DNA of 45,903 bases, from positions 27,219 through 73,121 of the forward strand of contig MFXP01000008.1 of NCBI GenBank assembly GCA_001787535.1. Direction: 5' to 3'. The DNA is from Candidatus Peribacteria bacterium RIFCSPHIGHO2_01_FULL_51_35. GTDB lineage: Bacteria > Patescibacteriota > Gracilibacteria > Peribacterales > Peribacteraceae. Made by a program: the position numbers and the translations under genes. A model generated the notes under the pieces. It worked only from the letters and a program-made list of their open reading frames with translations. It had not been told where the DNA came from and did no database searches. Shown piece by piece: positions 22,265 through 32,702 of this stretch. The first letter of the stretch is position 1. Each line of letters opens with the position of its first letter.

Positions 22265-24181
22265 ATGCGCAATTCTCGTCTTGCACTGGCCTTGGCGGCG
22301 CTCCTGATTCTCGTTCTGGGGTGGAGCCTGCATTCCAGTCTTGCGCAGGAATTCTTGGTGCAGAATGAGCAGGCATTCAATATCGAAGCAGGAACAGTGT
22401 TTGAAATTCTTGCAGTGACCGATGAAACGGACGCACAGGTAAGTTGGGTGCTGACGGAGGAACGACAGTTTGTGGAGGCGGGGCGCGATCGTATTTTCCG
22501 CACGCGTTTCGCAAAAACGGGAAATTACATTCTGGATGGCGGCGTCTACTCGCCCACGAATAAAACGGGTATTCGAAAGACACTCAAGATCGCCGTTACG
22601 GCTCCCACGCCGCTCCCGACGGGAACCGGTGCAACGGAAATTCCGGAACCGCTCTTCGTAGAAACGGAACCCGCGCTCCAAGGAAACGGTCTTGTCCTCC
22701 AAGAGGAAGGCTTCGTATTTGCAATCAAGGGAAACAGAGCAGCCGCACCTTTCACGCTGGATTTGAACGCGGAGAGCGATACGAACGGAGACGGTAATCC
22801 CGAAAATGACAATGATGCAGAGAAGACATTCTTCATCACCGATGCGACTCCATTGCATGTGTGGATTGTCGCACCCGTCACGAAACGCACCATTCACATT
22901 GGTGCCGGTGCGCAGGAAAAAACAATCACGCTCTACGGCAATGGAGAAAGCATTGCCGCGCCGGAGATTGAAAGTGAAGTGGGGGAGAACGGCGCAGTCC
23001 TCTTCTCCGTCCGGTTCGTGGATGATGAAAAACCGGATACGCCGCTGCACTACGAATGGGATTTCGGCGACGGGACGCAGAGTCTGCTCACGAGTCCGGA
23101 ACACGTGTACGCCGTCAATGACACCTATACCGTTCGCGTGAATGTCATCAATTTGGACAGTGCCCTTTCGCTTGCGACGGCCGAAACGACGGCGAATGTC
23201 ACGAACGCCGGAGCCGTTCCACCGCCGGAAACGCCGGGAGAGGAACCGCAGGGGAACGGGAGCGGAGTAGGTTCTTTCCTCTGGACAATCTTGAAAGGTT
23301 TGCTGTTGCTTCTTGTTGCCGTGGGAATCGGACTCGGTGCCATGTTCCTGCTTGCCCGTTTCCGCAAGAGCGGCGGCCTCCAGAAGAAATTGGACCAGAT
23401 CGAATCCACGCTCGTTCCAAAGAAAGAGGGAAAGAAGGGAGAAACATCTCCGAAGAGCGTGATCGATGTTGCTCCACCCATGGAACTCAAGCGCACGCAG
23501 GAAAAAGAATCGGTCGTGCAAGACAAAAAAGAAACGCCGAAACCGGCTGCTCCCGCTACACCGGTGAAGCCCGAAGAAGCTCCGACTCCTTCATGGCTCA
23601 AGAAAGGATTGGATGCGTCCGCAACAACGAAGCCTGCTGCTGCCACTCCTGCTCCAAAAGCACCGACCTCTCCTGTTGCACAGCCACCTACACCAAAACC
23701 AGTTGCGACCCCTCCTGCACCGAAACCGGAAGCACCGAAGGCTCCTCCTGCTCCGACTCCGACTCCTCCACCCGCCCCCAAAGCTCCCGTGGCTCCTCCA
23801 CCGGAACTTCCCAAGAGCGCCCCGGTAGAGCAATCGAAGCAAGAGACAGTCACTCCACCATGGCTCAACGGTATGGGTGAGGAAACAAAACCTGCTCCGA
23901 TCGTTCCCAAGAAAGAGCCGACTCCCACGCCCGCACCAAAACCTGTGCCGACTCCCGCACCTGTCGCGCCGCCCGCGCCGGAAAAGAAAGAAATGACACC
24001 GGTGCAAGCTCCCACACCGCCTGCTCCATCCAAGCCCGTGGAAGTGAAAAAGGAACCGACGTCTATGCCCATTCCCGAAGCAAAAAAGGAATCCACGGAC
24101 GATGAAGAACCCATCGCCTTCATTCGTGCGGACAGCATCGAAGAGCAGAATGGAAAGAAGGAAGATCAGACGAATATCTGA
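22265..24181 (+). CDS. PKD-domain membrane protein with long proline-rich tail
   Basis: 638 aa. Signal peptide 1-28; an extracellular part with beta-sandwich character (~30-230); a PKD domain (~240-312) with EWDFGDG (264-270) and the VYAVNDTYTV strand; one transmembrane helix (~338-364); then a cytoplasmic tail. Residues ~423-625 are rich in P, A, K and E and contain two short motifs, PSWLKKGL (~442) and PPWLNGMG (~531), that may dock a partner. It follows the VirB2-like pilin gene by 3 nt, so a role in the same pilus or secretion structure is likely but inferred. High C/G runs in the tail reflect proline codons, not foreign origin. Confidence 0.7.
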   Translation: MRNSRLALALAALLILVLGWSLHSSLAQEFLVQNEQAFNIEAGTVFEILAVTDETDAQVSWVLTEERQFVEAGRDRIFRTRFAKTGNYILDGGVYSPTNKTGIRKTLKIAVTAPTPLPTGTGATEIPEPLFVETEPALQGNGLVLQEEGFVFAIKGNRAAAPFTLDLNAESDTNGDGNPENDNDAEKTFFITDATPLHVWIVAPVTKRTIHIGAGAQEKTITLYGNGESIAAPEIESEVGENGAVLFSVRFVDDEKPDTPLHYEWDFGDGTQSLLTSPEHVYAVNDTYTVRVNVINLDSALSLATAETTANVTNAGAVPPPETPGEEPQGNGSGVGSFLWTILKGLLLLLVAVGIGLGAMFLLARFRKSGGLQKKLDQIESTLVPKKEGKKGETSPKSVIDVAPPMELKRTQEKESVVQDKKETPKPAAPATPVKPEEAPTPSWLKKGLDASATTKPAAATPAPKAPTSPVAQPPTPKPVATPPAPKPEAPKAPPAPTPTPPPAPKAPVAPPPELPKSAPVEQSKQETVTPPWLNGMGEETKPAPIVPKKEPTPTPAPKPVPTPAPVAPPAPEKKEMTPVQAPTPPAPSKPVEVKKEPTSMPIPEAKKESTDDEEPIAFIRADSIEEQNGKKEDQTNI

Positions 24182-24183
24182 TA

Positions 24184-24217
24184 CGAAAATCGGAAAGTTT
24201 CGTTCTGTATTTTTTGT
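24184..24217 (+). terminator. Candidate terminator after the PKD protein gene
   Basis: acgaaa + atcggaaag + tttcgt followed by tctgtatttttt. Weak 6-bp stem, but with a T-run, 2 nt after the stop codon. Confidence 0.45.
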
Positions 24218-24219
24218 GC

Positions 24220-24297
24220 TGGGGCGATCGATGGGATTCGAACCCACGACCCTCTGGACCACAACCAGATGCTCTAACCAACTGAGCTACGATCGCC
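24220..24297 (-). tRNA. tRNA-His(GTG)
   Basis: Full cloverleaf on the minus strand. The acceptor GCGATCG/CGATCGC is complete. The D-arm carries GCTCAGTTGGTTAGAGC, the anticodon stem-loop is TCTGG-TTGTGGT-CCAGA with anticodon GTG, and the T-arm carries GTGGG-TTCGAAT-CCCAT. Histidine identity is confirmed by an encoded extra G at position -1 opposite C73, and CCA is encoded (24220-24222). It lies divergently, 142 nt from the hisS start. Confidence 0.97.
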
Positions 24298-24439
24298 GCT
24301 TTTTTCAGTGTAATAGGAATTTTTGCGTGTGACTAGGCCGTAGAATGACATTCTCACAGCGTGTTCGATGGAAGGAGACACTTTGCGAACCCAAGTAGCT
24401 CTGGTAGGATTCCTGTCACTCCCTATGGGAGCGTTTTCT

Positions 24440-25789
24440 ATGTCAGAACCCACCTTCCGAACACCGAAAGGCACGCACGATGTCCTCCCCGAGGATCATC
24501 AGTACATGACGTACATCAAAAAAGCCGTGCGTCATCGCGCGCGTCAGGCCGGCTACAAACGCATCGATACGCCGATGTTTGAAGATAAAGGAATTTTTGA
24601 GCGCGGCATTGGTGAGCACACGGACATTGTCGAAAAAGAACTTTTCACCGTAACAGGCAAAAGAGATGGTGAAGGAAAAGAGAGAACCTATGCACTTCGT
24701 CCGGAATTCACGGCCGGCATCTGTCGTTCTTACATTGAGCACGGCATGCAGCTGTTGCCACAGCCCGTGGAATTGTATGCCATCGGACAATGTTTCCGCT
24801 ATGACAGGCCGCAAAAAGGCCGCTACCGACAGTTCCATCAGTTTGATTTTGAAGTGATCGGCTTGAAAGATCCCAGTTTGGATGCGCAGCTGATCTCCAT
24901 GACCTGCAATATCTTTAAAGATTTGAAGATCCTTCCCCGTCTGAATTTGCAGATCAATAACATCGGATCGCAGGAAAATCGCCAAGCGTATGTCACGGCC
25001 TTGAAAGATTTCTTCATCGGCAAAGAGCGTCATTTGCCGGAACAAGATCGCGAGCGCTTGAAGTTGAATCCGTTGCGCCTTCTCGATTCGAAAGAAGAAG
25101 ATACAAGGATTCTTTTGAAGAGTGCTCCGACATTCTCACAATTTTTGAGCGACGAGAGCAAGCAGTACCACGCAACGCTGCTGGAATATTTGGATGCTCT
25201 GAACGTGACATATGTACCAAATGAGCAGCTGGTGCGCGGCCTGGATTACTACACACAGACCGTGTTCGAATTCTGGGACCAGAGCACGGGCGCCCAGAAT
25301 GCCGTGGGCGGCGGAGGGCGCTACGATGGTTTGATGGAATTGTTGGGAGGCAAGCCAACACCCGGCGTGGGGTTTGCGGGCGGCATCGAACGCACGATTT
25401 GGCACATGAAGGAAGCGGGCGTGCAGGTGCCGAACAAAGACCAAGTGGATGTCTTCGTTGCACAGCTTGGCCCCGAGGCGAAGAAAGCCTGTCTGCAACT
25501 GGTGGCGGAGCTCCGCGACAAAGGCGTGCACACGGTTGGAGCCTTGGGCGAAGCCAGTTTGAAATCACAGATGCGCTTGGCCGACAAATTTGAAGCACGC
25601 TACACGCTGCTCCTTGGCAAACTGGAAGTGAAGGAAAACACGATCATCTTACGTGACATGAAAGCAGGCAAACAGAAACAGATCGCCTTCAAGGATGCAA
25701 TTCCGCAGGTTGTTGATCTTCTTGGAAAGGAGAACTTGGATACGTATGTGCTCCGCGACCACATTGGAGGAGAGACAGACGAGGATTGA
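24440..25789 (+). CDS. hisS: Histidyl-tRNA synthetase
   Basis: Class II synthetase for tRNA-His. 449 aa from ATG 24440 (MSEPTFRTPKGTHDVLPED), where family homology begins; the frame is open from 24368, but those 24 residues are unlike the family. Motif 2 region: YAIGQCFRYDRPQKGRYRQFHQFDFEVIG (shown in part). The HisRS signatures LVRGLDYYTQTVFEF and GGGGRYDGL are present, and the C-terminal anticodon-binding domain starts near VDVFVAQLG. Stops with TGA. A small hairpin ctccc-tat-gggag followed by cgttttct (24410-24434) lies in the leader and could be an attenuator or weak terminator. The neighbouring tRNA-His is its own substrate. Confidence 0.96.
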   Translation: MSEPTFRTPKGTHDVLPEDHQYMTYIKKAVRHRARQAGYKRIDTPMFEDKGIFERGIGEHTDIVEKELFTVTGKRDGEGKERTYALRPEFTAGICRSYIEHGMQLLPQPVELYAIGQCFRYDRPQKGRYRQFHQFDFEVIGLKDPSLDAQLISMTCNIFKDLKILPRLNLQINNIGSQENRQAYVTALKDFFIGKERHLPEQDRERLKLNPLRLLDSKEEDTRILLKSAPTFSQFLSDESKQYHATLLEYLDALNVTYVPNEQLVRGLDYYTQTVFEFWDQSTGAQNAVGGGGRYDGLMELLGGKPTPGVGFAGGIERTIWHMKEAGVQVPNKDQVDVFVAQLGPEAKKACLQLVAELRDKGVHTVGALGEASLKSQMRLADKFEARYTLLLGKLEVKENTIILRDMKAGKQKQIAFKDAIPQVVDLLGKENLDTYVLRDHIGGETDED

Positions 25790-26086
25790 TTACTTTTTTG
25801 ATGGAATGTTTTCTATTTTCACGATTCCATCTTTGTACTCTTCTGGAGAGATCGAGTATTCATCCAGTCCGATACTCTGCTTGATCGCATCCGAAAAAGC
25901 TTCCGCGCCTTTTTCAATCGTTTTTTGTTCTTTCCGCTGTTCATCCATTCGATATTTTGAATATGCACCTCCCACGCCCGTGAAAGCCATCAATAGTAAC
26001 AATGAACGCGTGGAAAATTGTAACCAACGAACAAGCGATGATTTCTGTTTGATGCCTTCGGAGTTTGATCGAGGCGAATTGACCAT
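25790..26086 (-). CDS. Small single-pass membrane protein, hypothetical
   Basis: 98 aa from ATG 26086 (MVNSPRSNSEGIKQ). One hydrophobic segment (STRSLLLLMAFTGVGGAYS, about residues 28-45) is followed by a charged helical tail (MDEQRKEQKTIEKGAEAFSDAIKQ), presumably outside or along the membrane. Unknown family. An ATG at 26095 overlaps the -10 box TAGAAT (26094-26099, extended TG), so 26086, 7 nt after the box, is preferred. Its stop abuts the convergent hisS stop. Confidence 0.6.
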   Translation of the reverse strand: MVNSPRSNSEGIKQKSSLVRWLQFSTRSLLLLMAFTGVGGAYSKYRMDEQRKEQKTIEKGAEAFSDAIKQSIGLDEYSISPEEYKDGIVKIENIPSKK

Positions 26087-26163
26087 GTAGACCATTCTAG
26101 CAGAGGGTTCTATGCCGGTTTAGAACTTGTTTTATGGCTTACAGAAGAGCAAAACTCAATAAG

Positions 26164-26194
26164 AGGAAACCAACGTGACCAAGGAGACCAAGGA
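26164..26194 (+). repeat. Left inverted repeat bracketing the four-helix-bundle gene
   Basis: Built from the words gaaacca, gtgaccaagga and gaccaagga. The 20 nt gaaaccaacgtgaccaagga match the reverse complement of the right repeat (26582-26620) at 19 positions. Confidence 0.75.
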
Positions 26195-26212
26195 AAAGAC
26201 ATAAAGGGTGCC

Positions 26213-26218
26213 TACAAT
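26213..26218 (+). promoter_or_regulatory. -10 box before the four-helix-bundle gene
   Basis: TACAAT, 6 nt before ATG 26225: leaderless spacing. Confidence 0.45.
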
Positions 26219-26224
26219 GCTTTT

Positions 26225-26581
26225 ATGCACCTTAGAATGCATGAACGGCTCATTGTTTGGCAGGAAGCCTATAAATTCTGCGTTTGGATCTATGTCCTTA
26301 CAAAAAAATTCCCCAAGGAAGAAAAATACGGTCTCACAAGCCAAATACGAAGATCAAGCATGAGCGTACCGACCAATATTGCTGAAGGGAATGCGAAGAA
26401 ATCCGGAAAAGAAAAGCGTCACTACATGGAAATTGCTTCTGCCTCATTGGAAGAAGTTCATGTGGAAATTCTTCTCGCACGAGATCTGAAATACATCAGT
26501 CCGGAGGAATTTTCAAAAACTGACCAATGGATCAATCGAATCAGTTATCTCATCATGAAATTCTCGAGTTCCATCGAATAA
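26225..26581 (+). CDS. Four-helix-bundle protein (S23/23S-rRNA-IVP family, Avd-like)
   Basis: 118 aa. Family hallmarks: RLIVWQEAYKFCVWIY, TKKFPKEEKYGLTSQIRRSSMSVPTNIAEG (shown in part) and the last helix GWxxx-like QWINRISYLIM. Relatives are the proteins encoded in 23S rRNA intervening sequences and the Avd accessory protein of diversity-generating retroelements, but no reverse transcriptase is nearby. Role of stand-alone members is unknown; Avd-type bundles are basic and bind nucleic acid. Start ATG 26225 or 26237. It is bracketed by inverted word repeats (26164-26194, 26582-26620) and sits between unrelated genes, so gene plus repeats looks like a small mobile unit. Confidence 0.88.
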   Translation: MHLRMHERLIVWQEAYKFCVWIYVLTKKFPKEEKYGLTSQIRRSSMSVPTNIAEGNAKKSGKEKRHYMEIASASLEEVHVEILLARDLKYISPEEFSKTDQWINRISYLIMKFSSSIE

Positions 26582-26620
26582 TCCTTGGTCACTTTGGTTT
26601 CCCTGGTTTCCTTGGTCACC
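26582..26620 (-). repeat. Right inverted repeat bracketing the four-helix-bundle gene
   Basis: Directly after the stop codon. Plus strand reads tccttggtcac, tttggtttccctgg, tttccttggtcacc in succession. The gyrB stop follows 3 nt later, so it also marks the gyrB 3' end. Confidence 0.75.
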
Positions 26621-26623
26621 TCA

Positions 26624-28786
<2,163 letters not shown>

Positions 28787-28876
28787 TTATACAAAAAGGA
28801 CAGTTTTCTTCACGAAAAAGTGATGTAAAAAGGACATCTTCCGATGGCGTCACAGACCTCTTTCAAGGGTTCACCC

Positions 28877-28905
28877 TTGTCACTGTCCCCCGATCTCCCT
28901 ACACT
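28877..28905 (+). promoter_or_regulatory. Promoter of rpsU
   Basis: -35 TTGTCA (28877-28882), 17-nt spacer, -10 TACACT (28900-28905), then 9 nt to ATG 28915. A small hairpin aaggg-ttca-ccctt overlaps the -35. The rest of the 28658-28876 gap shows no gene. Confidence 0.6.
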
Positions 28906-28914
28906 GTCCCGGCT

Positions 28915-29130
28915 ATGGCGATTCATGCACACAAGAAAGGCGACGAAAGTAACGACAGGCTCCAGCAGCGCTTCAAAAAGCAGGTGCAAAAATCAGGTCT
29001 CCTGAAAATGCTCCGCGAGCGAAACGTCTACAAGCATCCGCTCACACGTCGTCTGCAACGTCTCCGCGCACTCAAGCGCGAAGGATACAGAGCTGCCAAT
29101 AAGAAGAAGCAGTTCTACAGCAACATGTAA
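28915..29130 (+). CDS. rpsU: Small ribosomal subunit protein bS21
   Basis: 71 aa, very basic (MAIHAHKKGDESNDRLQQRFKKQVQKSG ... quoted in part). It has the bS21 layout: an N-terminal strand, the RFKKQVQKSGLLKMLRERNVYK helix, and a second basic helix RRLQRLRALKREGYRAA. bS21 helps the 30S subunit bind mRNA near the anti-Shine-Dalgarno region. ATG 28915 is chosen because it lies 9 nt after a well-formed promoter; the frame is open further upstream without family similarity. Confidence 0.85.
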   Translation: MAIHAHKKGDESNDRLQQRFKKQVQKSGLLKMLRERNVYKHPLTRRLQRLRALKREGYRAANKKKQFYSNM

Positions 29131-29147
29131 AAATATGACTCCACAAG

Positions 29148-29396
29148 ATGATCCGCAAGCAGCGACCAACGAAACACGACATTGCCATGCTTATGGATGA
29201 AGTTGGAAAACTTTATGTTGCAAATCAAAAATGGAAAGATGAAATCATCAGTCACTTTGATGTTGTTGCTGAAAACATGCATCACGATTTACTGGGCGCT
29301 CACAAAGATAAAATCGGAGTATTAAGCGATCGATCGGACAAGCACGAAAAAAGAATCGCAAAACTTGAGCAGCACACGGAATTGATTGCCGCTTAA
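29148..29396 (+). CDS. Small hypothetical coiled-coil protein
   Basis: 82 aa, MIRKQRPTKHDIAMLMDEVGKLY... A hydrophilic helical protein with heptad-like spacing in the second half (HKDKIGVLSDRSDKHEKRIAKLEQH). No signal or membrane segment. Follows rpsU by 17 nt, so possibly co-transcribed. Function unknown. Its end overlaps the stop of the convergent gene by 4 nt. Confidence 0.6.
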   Translation: MIRKQRPTKHDIAMLMDEVGKLYVANQKWKDEIISHFDVVAENMHHDLLGAHKDKIGVLSDRSDKHEKRIAKLEQHTELIAA

Positions 29397-29740
29397 TCCG
29401 ACGCCGCTATCAATGTAGAAAGTTCTACTGGCCGGCTATGCCTTCCCGCTTTGACAGGTCTGCTGCTTAAAACCAGATTGCCCAGTTGTTCTGTCCGTAA
29501 AAAATCGGCCAACTTTGCACAAGCCTCTTCGTGCCCCAGAACGCCCACTAAACCAACCAGTTTATTGGGAGCTACAAGTGTTACATCTGTGAGGAGAGGG
29601 GCAATATGTTCCATGCGATCCAGGAAGTACCCCATCAGCAAAGCGGGACGATCTTGTTTCGGAGCCGAGGCAACATGTTTGGCAAATTCAGCATCTCGGT
29701 CGAATTGCATTACCCACAATTTTTCATCCGCTTCGGGCAT
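29393..29740 (-). CDS. Hypothetical protein downstream of atpG
   Basis: 115 aa beginning MPEADEKLWVMQFDRDAEFAKH. Soluble, helical, unknown family. It follows atpG on the same strand after 39 nt, but has its own strong promoter: TTGACA (29769-29774), 16-nt spacer and AATAAT (29747-29752), 6 nt before the ATG. So it is probably an independent gene rather than the last of the atp operon. Confidence 0.6.
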   Translation of the reverse strand: MPEADEKLWVMQFDRDAEFAKHVASAPKQDRPALLMGYFLDRMEHIAPLLTDVTLVAPNKLVGLVGVLGHEEACAKLADFLRTEQLGNLVLSSRPVKAGRHSRPVELSTLIAASD

Positions 29741-29746
29741 AACCTG

Positions 29747-29774
29747 ATTATTCCACTCGAATAAATGTTGTCAA
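29747..29774 (-). promoter_or_regulatory. Promoter with consensus -35, leaderless
   Basis: Minus strand TTGACA - 16 nt - AATAAT, then 6 nt to ATG 29740. The perfect -35 makes this one of the best promoters in the window. Confidence 0.6.
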
Positions 29775-29779
29775 TAAAC

Positions 29780-30706
29780 CTAATCCAATGCTGCCTTACT
29801 CGCACTCAGTTCCGCAAGCTCTGCCGTAATCCCCGCCTGGCGCGTTTGGTTATAGGTGAGTGTGAGATCATCCAAAATGTCCGATGCATTGTCCGTGGCG
29901 CTGCGCATGGCCACCATGCGAGCGGAATGTTCGGAGGCCGTTGCTTCCAGCACCGCCTGGAACACTTGCATCTCGGTGAGCTGCGGCAGAATCACCTCCA
30001 GGATTTTATTCTGTGAGGGTTCGAAAACGTATTCCGTCACTTCTCGCTCGCGCTTCACAATGTCTTCCGCTCGTGTATGGCGTCGCTGAATCAAGCTCGC
30101 GAGCATGGTTTTGAGATCGGATTTTGTGAACGGCAGCAGCACCTTTGCCACGGGTTCCTGCACGAGTGCGGAAATGAAATCCGGGTAGAGCACGACCACG
30201 GAATCGTACGTGCCGGCAAGAAATCCTTCGGTCGCAAGGCGCACGGCGGGCAAAATGTCTTTGAACGTCGGGTGGTTACTGAGCGCCGGAAATGCGGCAA
30301 CGACATCTTGGTTGTTGCGCGCCAAGAATTGCTGGCCTTTTTTGCCGATGGCGATGAAAGAGAGGCTCTCAAAGCTCGGCATCGCTTTTGTTTCCTTCAT
30401 GTAACTCGCAACCATGCGGAACATCTGCGTGTTCAAGCTCCCGCAGAGGCCGCGATCGGATGTGAAGAGTATGGCGAGAATTTTCTTCGCAGGACGTTCC
30501 GTGAGGTACGGATGGAGTCCCGGGTGCACCTCGGCCATGTTCTCCAAAATATTCCACGCCGTGAGCGCGTAGCGACGAAGCATCTGTGCATTCTGCACAG
30601 CACGACGCATCTTGGACGCTGCAACCAGTTCCATGGCTTTGGTCACCTGGCGCGTGGCCTTGATGGCTTTGATCTTACGCCGAATATCGCGCAGATTGCG
30701 TGCCAT
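29780..30706 (-). CDS. atpG: F-type ATP synthase gamma subunit
   Basis: Central rotor shaft of F1. 308 aa, slightly long. N-terminal signature RNLRDIRRKIKAIKATRQVTKAMELVAASKMRRA (shown in part); middle Rossmann-like part with LFTSDRGLCGSLN; C-terminal helix ATDNASDILDDLTLTYNQTRQAGITAELAE (shown in part), all family-typical. Starts 3 nt after the atpA stop; last atp gene of the operon. Confidence 0.96.
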   Translation of the reverse strand: MARNLRDIRRKIKAIKATRQVTKAMELVAASKMRRAVQNAQMLRRYALTAWNILENMAEVHPGLHPYLTERPAKKILAILFTSDRGLCGSLNTQMFRMVASYMKETKAMPSFESLSFIAIGKKGQQFLARNNQDVVAAFPALSNHPTFKDILPAVRLATEGFLAGTYDSVVVLYPDFISALVQEPVAKVLLPFTKSDLKTMLASLIQRRHTRAEDIVKREREVTEYVFEPSQNKILEVILPQLTEMQVFQAVLEATASEHSARMVAMRSATDNASDILDDLTLTYNQTRQAGITAELAELSASKAALD

Positions 30707-30709
30707 GAT

Positions 30710-32236
30710 TTAGGATTTGGCCAGATAACCGCGATCTTTCTTAAAGGACTCGATGAGACGCTTGAGCGTTTCCTCCGCCTCTTTCGTGATTTCTTTCTGG
30801 AGAATTTTCAACACATCGTAATGTTTCTCTCGCAGGTGCGTGAGGAATTGTTTCTCGAATGCCTTCACTTGCTCCACGGGAACATCATCCAAGTACCCGT
30901 TGACGCCGGCGTAGAGGATAGCAACCTGTTCCTCCACGGGCATCGGCTCGTACTGGAGCTGTTTTAGGATTTCCGTCAGGCGCGCACCGCGATCCAATTG
31001 CTGCTTTGTTGCGGCGTCAAGATCGGATCCGAATGCGGCAAAGACGGCGAGCTCGCGGTACTGTGCAAGATCGAGACGAAGTTTGCCCGCTACTTTCTTC
31101 ATGGATTTCACTTGTGCAGCCGAACCCACGCGGGAAACGGAAAGACCGACGTTGACGGCCGGGCGAATGCCTTTGTAGAAGAGATCCGATTCCAAGTAGA
31201 TTTGTCCGTCCGTGATGGAGATGACGTTCGTCGGAATGTATGCGGACACGTCGCCGGCTTGCGTCTCGATAATGGGCAGCGCTGTCAGCGTTCCGCCGCC
31301 GCGGCTGTCATCCAAACTCACTGCGCGTTCCAACAAGCGAGAGTGCAAATAGAACACGTCGCCGGGGTACGCTTCGCGTCCCGGTGGACGACGGAGTAGG
31401 AGGGAAATTTGGCGGTACGCCCATGCATGCTTGGAAAGATCGTCGTAGATACAGAGCACATCTTTTCCTTTGTCTAAGAAGTACTCCCCCATCGCGCATC
31501 CCGCGAACGGTGCGATGTACGAGAGGGACGCGGGCTCGGAGGCTCCGGCCGAGACGACGATGGTGTAATCCATCGCGCCGTGCTTCTTCAGTTCCGCAAC
31601 AATCTTCGCGACCTTGGATTCCTTTTGTCCGATGGCGACGTAGATGCAGATGACGGGACGATCGGAGGACTGCGTCTGCTTTTGATTGAGAATCGCGTCG
31701 ATGACGACGGCCGTTTTTCCCGTTTGGCGGTCGCCGATGATGAGCTCGCGTTGTCCGCGCCCGATGGGAATCATGGTATCGATGGCCTTGATGCCTGTCT
31801 GGAGCGGAATGGTCACGGACTTGCGTTCGATGACGCGCGGTGCGATTTTCTCGATGGGATAGTGTGTCTTGCTTTGGATCGCGGAACCGCCGTCTTTCGC
31901 TTCGCCCAGCGGGGAAACCACACGACCAATGAGCGACTCTCCGACCGGAACGGAAAGAATTTTTCCCATCGCCTTTACGGTGTCGCCTTGGTTCACTTTG
32001 CTGAAATCACCGAAGATGATGGCGCCGACTTCGTCTTCGCCAAGGTTCAAAGCGCTGCCCAAGACGCCGTTTCCGAAATCGATCATTTCCGCCGAGCCGA
32101 TCTTGGAGAGTCCGGACAATTTCGCGATGCCGTCACCCACTTCCAGCACCGTTCCCACATGTTCGTGCTTCACTTCCTTTTTATAGGACGCGACGCGTTC
32201 TTCGAGTGACTTGATGAGTGTATCGCTGAGGGACAT
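30710..32236 (-). CDS. atpA: F-type ATP synthase alpha subunit
   Basis: Non-catalytic nucleotide-binding subunit of F1. 508 aa from ATG 32236 ([15 protein letters not shown]). Walker A GDRQTGKT and the family signature [21 protein letters not shown] (shown in part) with the alpha Arg finger region ([10 protein letters not shown]) are present. The 49-nt gap to atpH holds a REP-like hairpin (32259-32281); no Shine-Dalgarno sequence is obvious in front of the start. Confidence 0.97.
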   Translation of the reverse strand: MSLSDTLIKSLEERVASYKKEVKHEHVGTVLEVGDGIAKLSGLSKIGSAEMIDFGNGVLGSALNLGEDEVGAIIFGDFSKVNQGDTVKAMGKILSVPVGESLIGRVVSPLGEAKDGGSAIQSKTHYPIEKIAPRVIERKSVTIPLQTGIKAIDTMIPIGRGQRELIIGDRQTGKTAVVIDAILNQKQTQSSDRPVICIYVAIGQKESKVAKIVAELKKHGAMDYTIVVSAGASEPASLSYIAPFAGCAMGEYFLDKGKDVLCIYDDLSKHAWAYRQISLLLRRPPGREAYPGDVFYLHSRLLERAVSLDDSRGGGTLTALPIIETQAGDVSAYIPTNVISITDGQIYLESDLFYKGIRPAVNVGLSVSRVGSAAQVKSMKKVAGKLRLDLAQYRELAVFAAFGSDLDAATKQQLDRGARLTEILKQLQYEPMPVEEQVAILYAGVNGYLDDVPVEQVKAFEKQFLTHLREKHYDVLKILQKEITKEAEETLKRLIESFKKDRGYLAKS

Positions 32237-32258
32237 GGGATGAGTGGTGAAAGATACC

Positions 32259-32281
32259 AGAGCGGCCATTCTTGGCCGCGA
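32259..32281 (+). repeat. REP-like hairpin, copy 4
   Basis: GAGC + GGCCA + TTCT + TGGCC + GCGATT, between atpH and atpA. 32256-32280 is identical to 14114-14138, 18 kb away. Confidence 0.75.
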
Positions 32282-32285
32282 TTAA

Positions 32286-32702
32286 TTAGGACAAGGATGG
32301 AAGCGATGATCGCACGTGCGTTTCAAATTGTTCCAGCGCCGTTTGCACGCTCACATCCAAGCGCTCATCGCCGAAAGAAAGACGTGCACCGCCAAGGAGT
32401 GCTGCATCCGCGCTTTCCTCCATAACGATTTTCTTGGAGAGAGATTTCTCGAGTGTCTGCACGATCCCCTCTTTCGTATGGCCGGCATCGCCGGAGGGCG
32501 TAACGAGCGACGCGGGAACGGAATTATTTTTCTTGTGCCATTCGGTTTTGAGTACTTTCGGAAAATTGCGGATCTCTCGTGAAAGTCCGCGCTGTTCCAA
32601 CATGTGCAGTGCGGCATCAAAAAGTTTCATATGGTCTGTCGCAGGAAGCGTCTCTGCAAGATCGATAACGGCGTGTGCCAGTGATCGGATATCGAATTTC
32701 AT
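32286..32702 (-). CDS. atpH: F-type ATP synthase delta subunit (short)
   Basis: Peripheral-stalk cap joining b to alpha3beta3. 138 aa, shorter than the usual ~175-180, mainly through a reduced central region. The N-terminal helical part (RSLAHAVIDLAETLP) and the C-terminal motif LLGGARLSFGDERLDVSVQTALEQF (shown in part; compare GGxxIxxGDxxxDGSVxxxL) identify it. Overlaps the atpF stop by 4 nt (ATGA), so translation is coupled. Confidence 0.85.
   Translation of the reverse strand: MKFDIRSLAHAVIDLAETLPATDHMKLFDAALHMLEQRGLSREIRNFPKVLKTEWHKKNNSVPASLVTPSGDAGHTKEGIVQTLEKSLSKKIVMEESADAALLGGARLSFGDERLDVSVQTALEQFETHVRSSLPSLS

Noticed and set aside
22238-23521. 427-codon open frame on the minus strand
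   Set aside because: Shadow of the PKD/proline-rich protein; composition is atypical.
23125-24138. Glycine/serine-rich 337-codon minus-strand frame
   Set aside because: The complement of proline/alanine codons reads as Gly/Ser repeats; an artefact of the proline-rich tail.
26164-26620. CRISPR array or diversity-generating retroelement
   Set aside because: Repeats are short, imperfect and inverted with no regular spacers; no reverse transcriptase or variable-repeat target is near the Avd-like gene.
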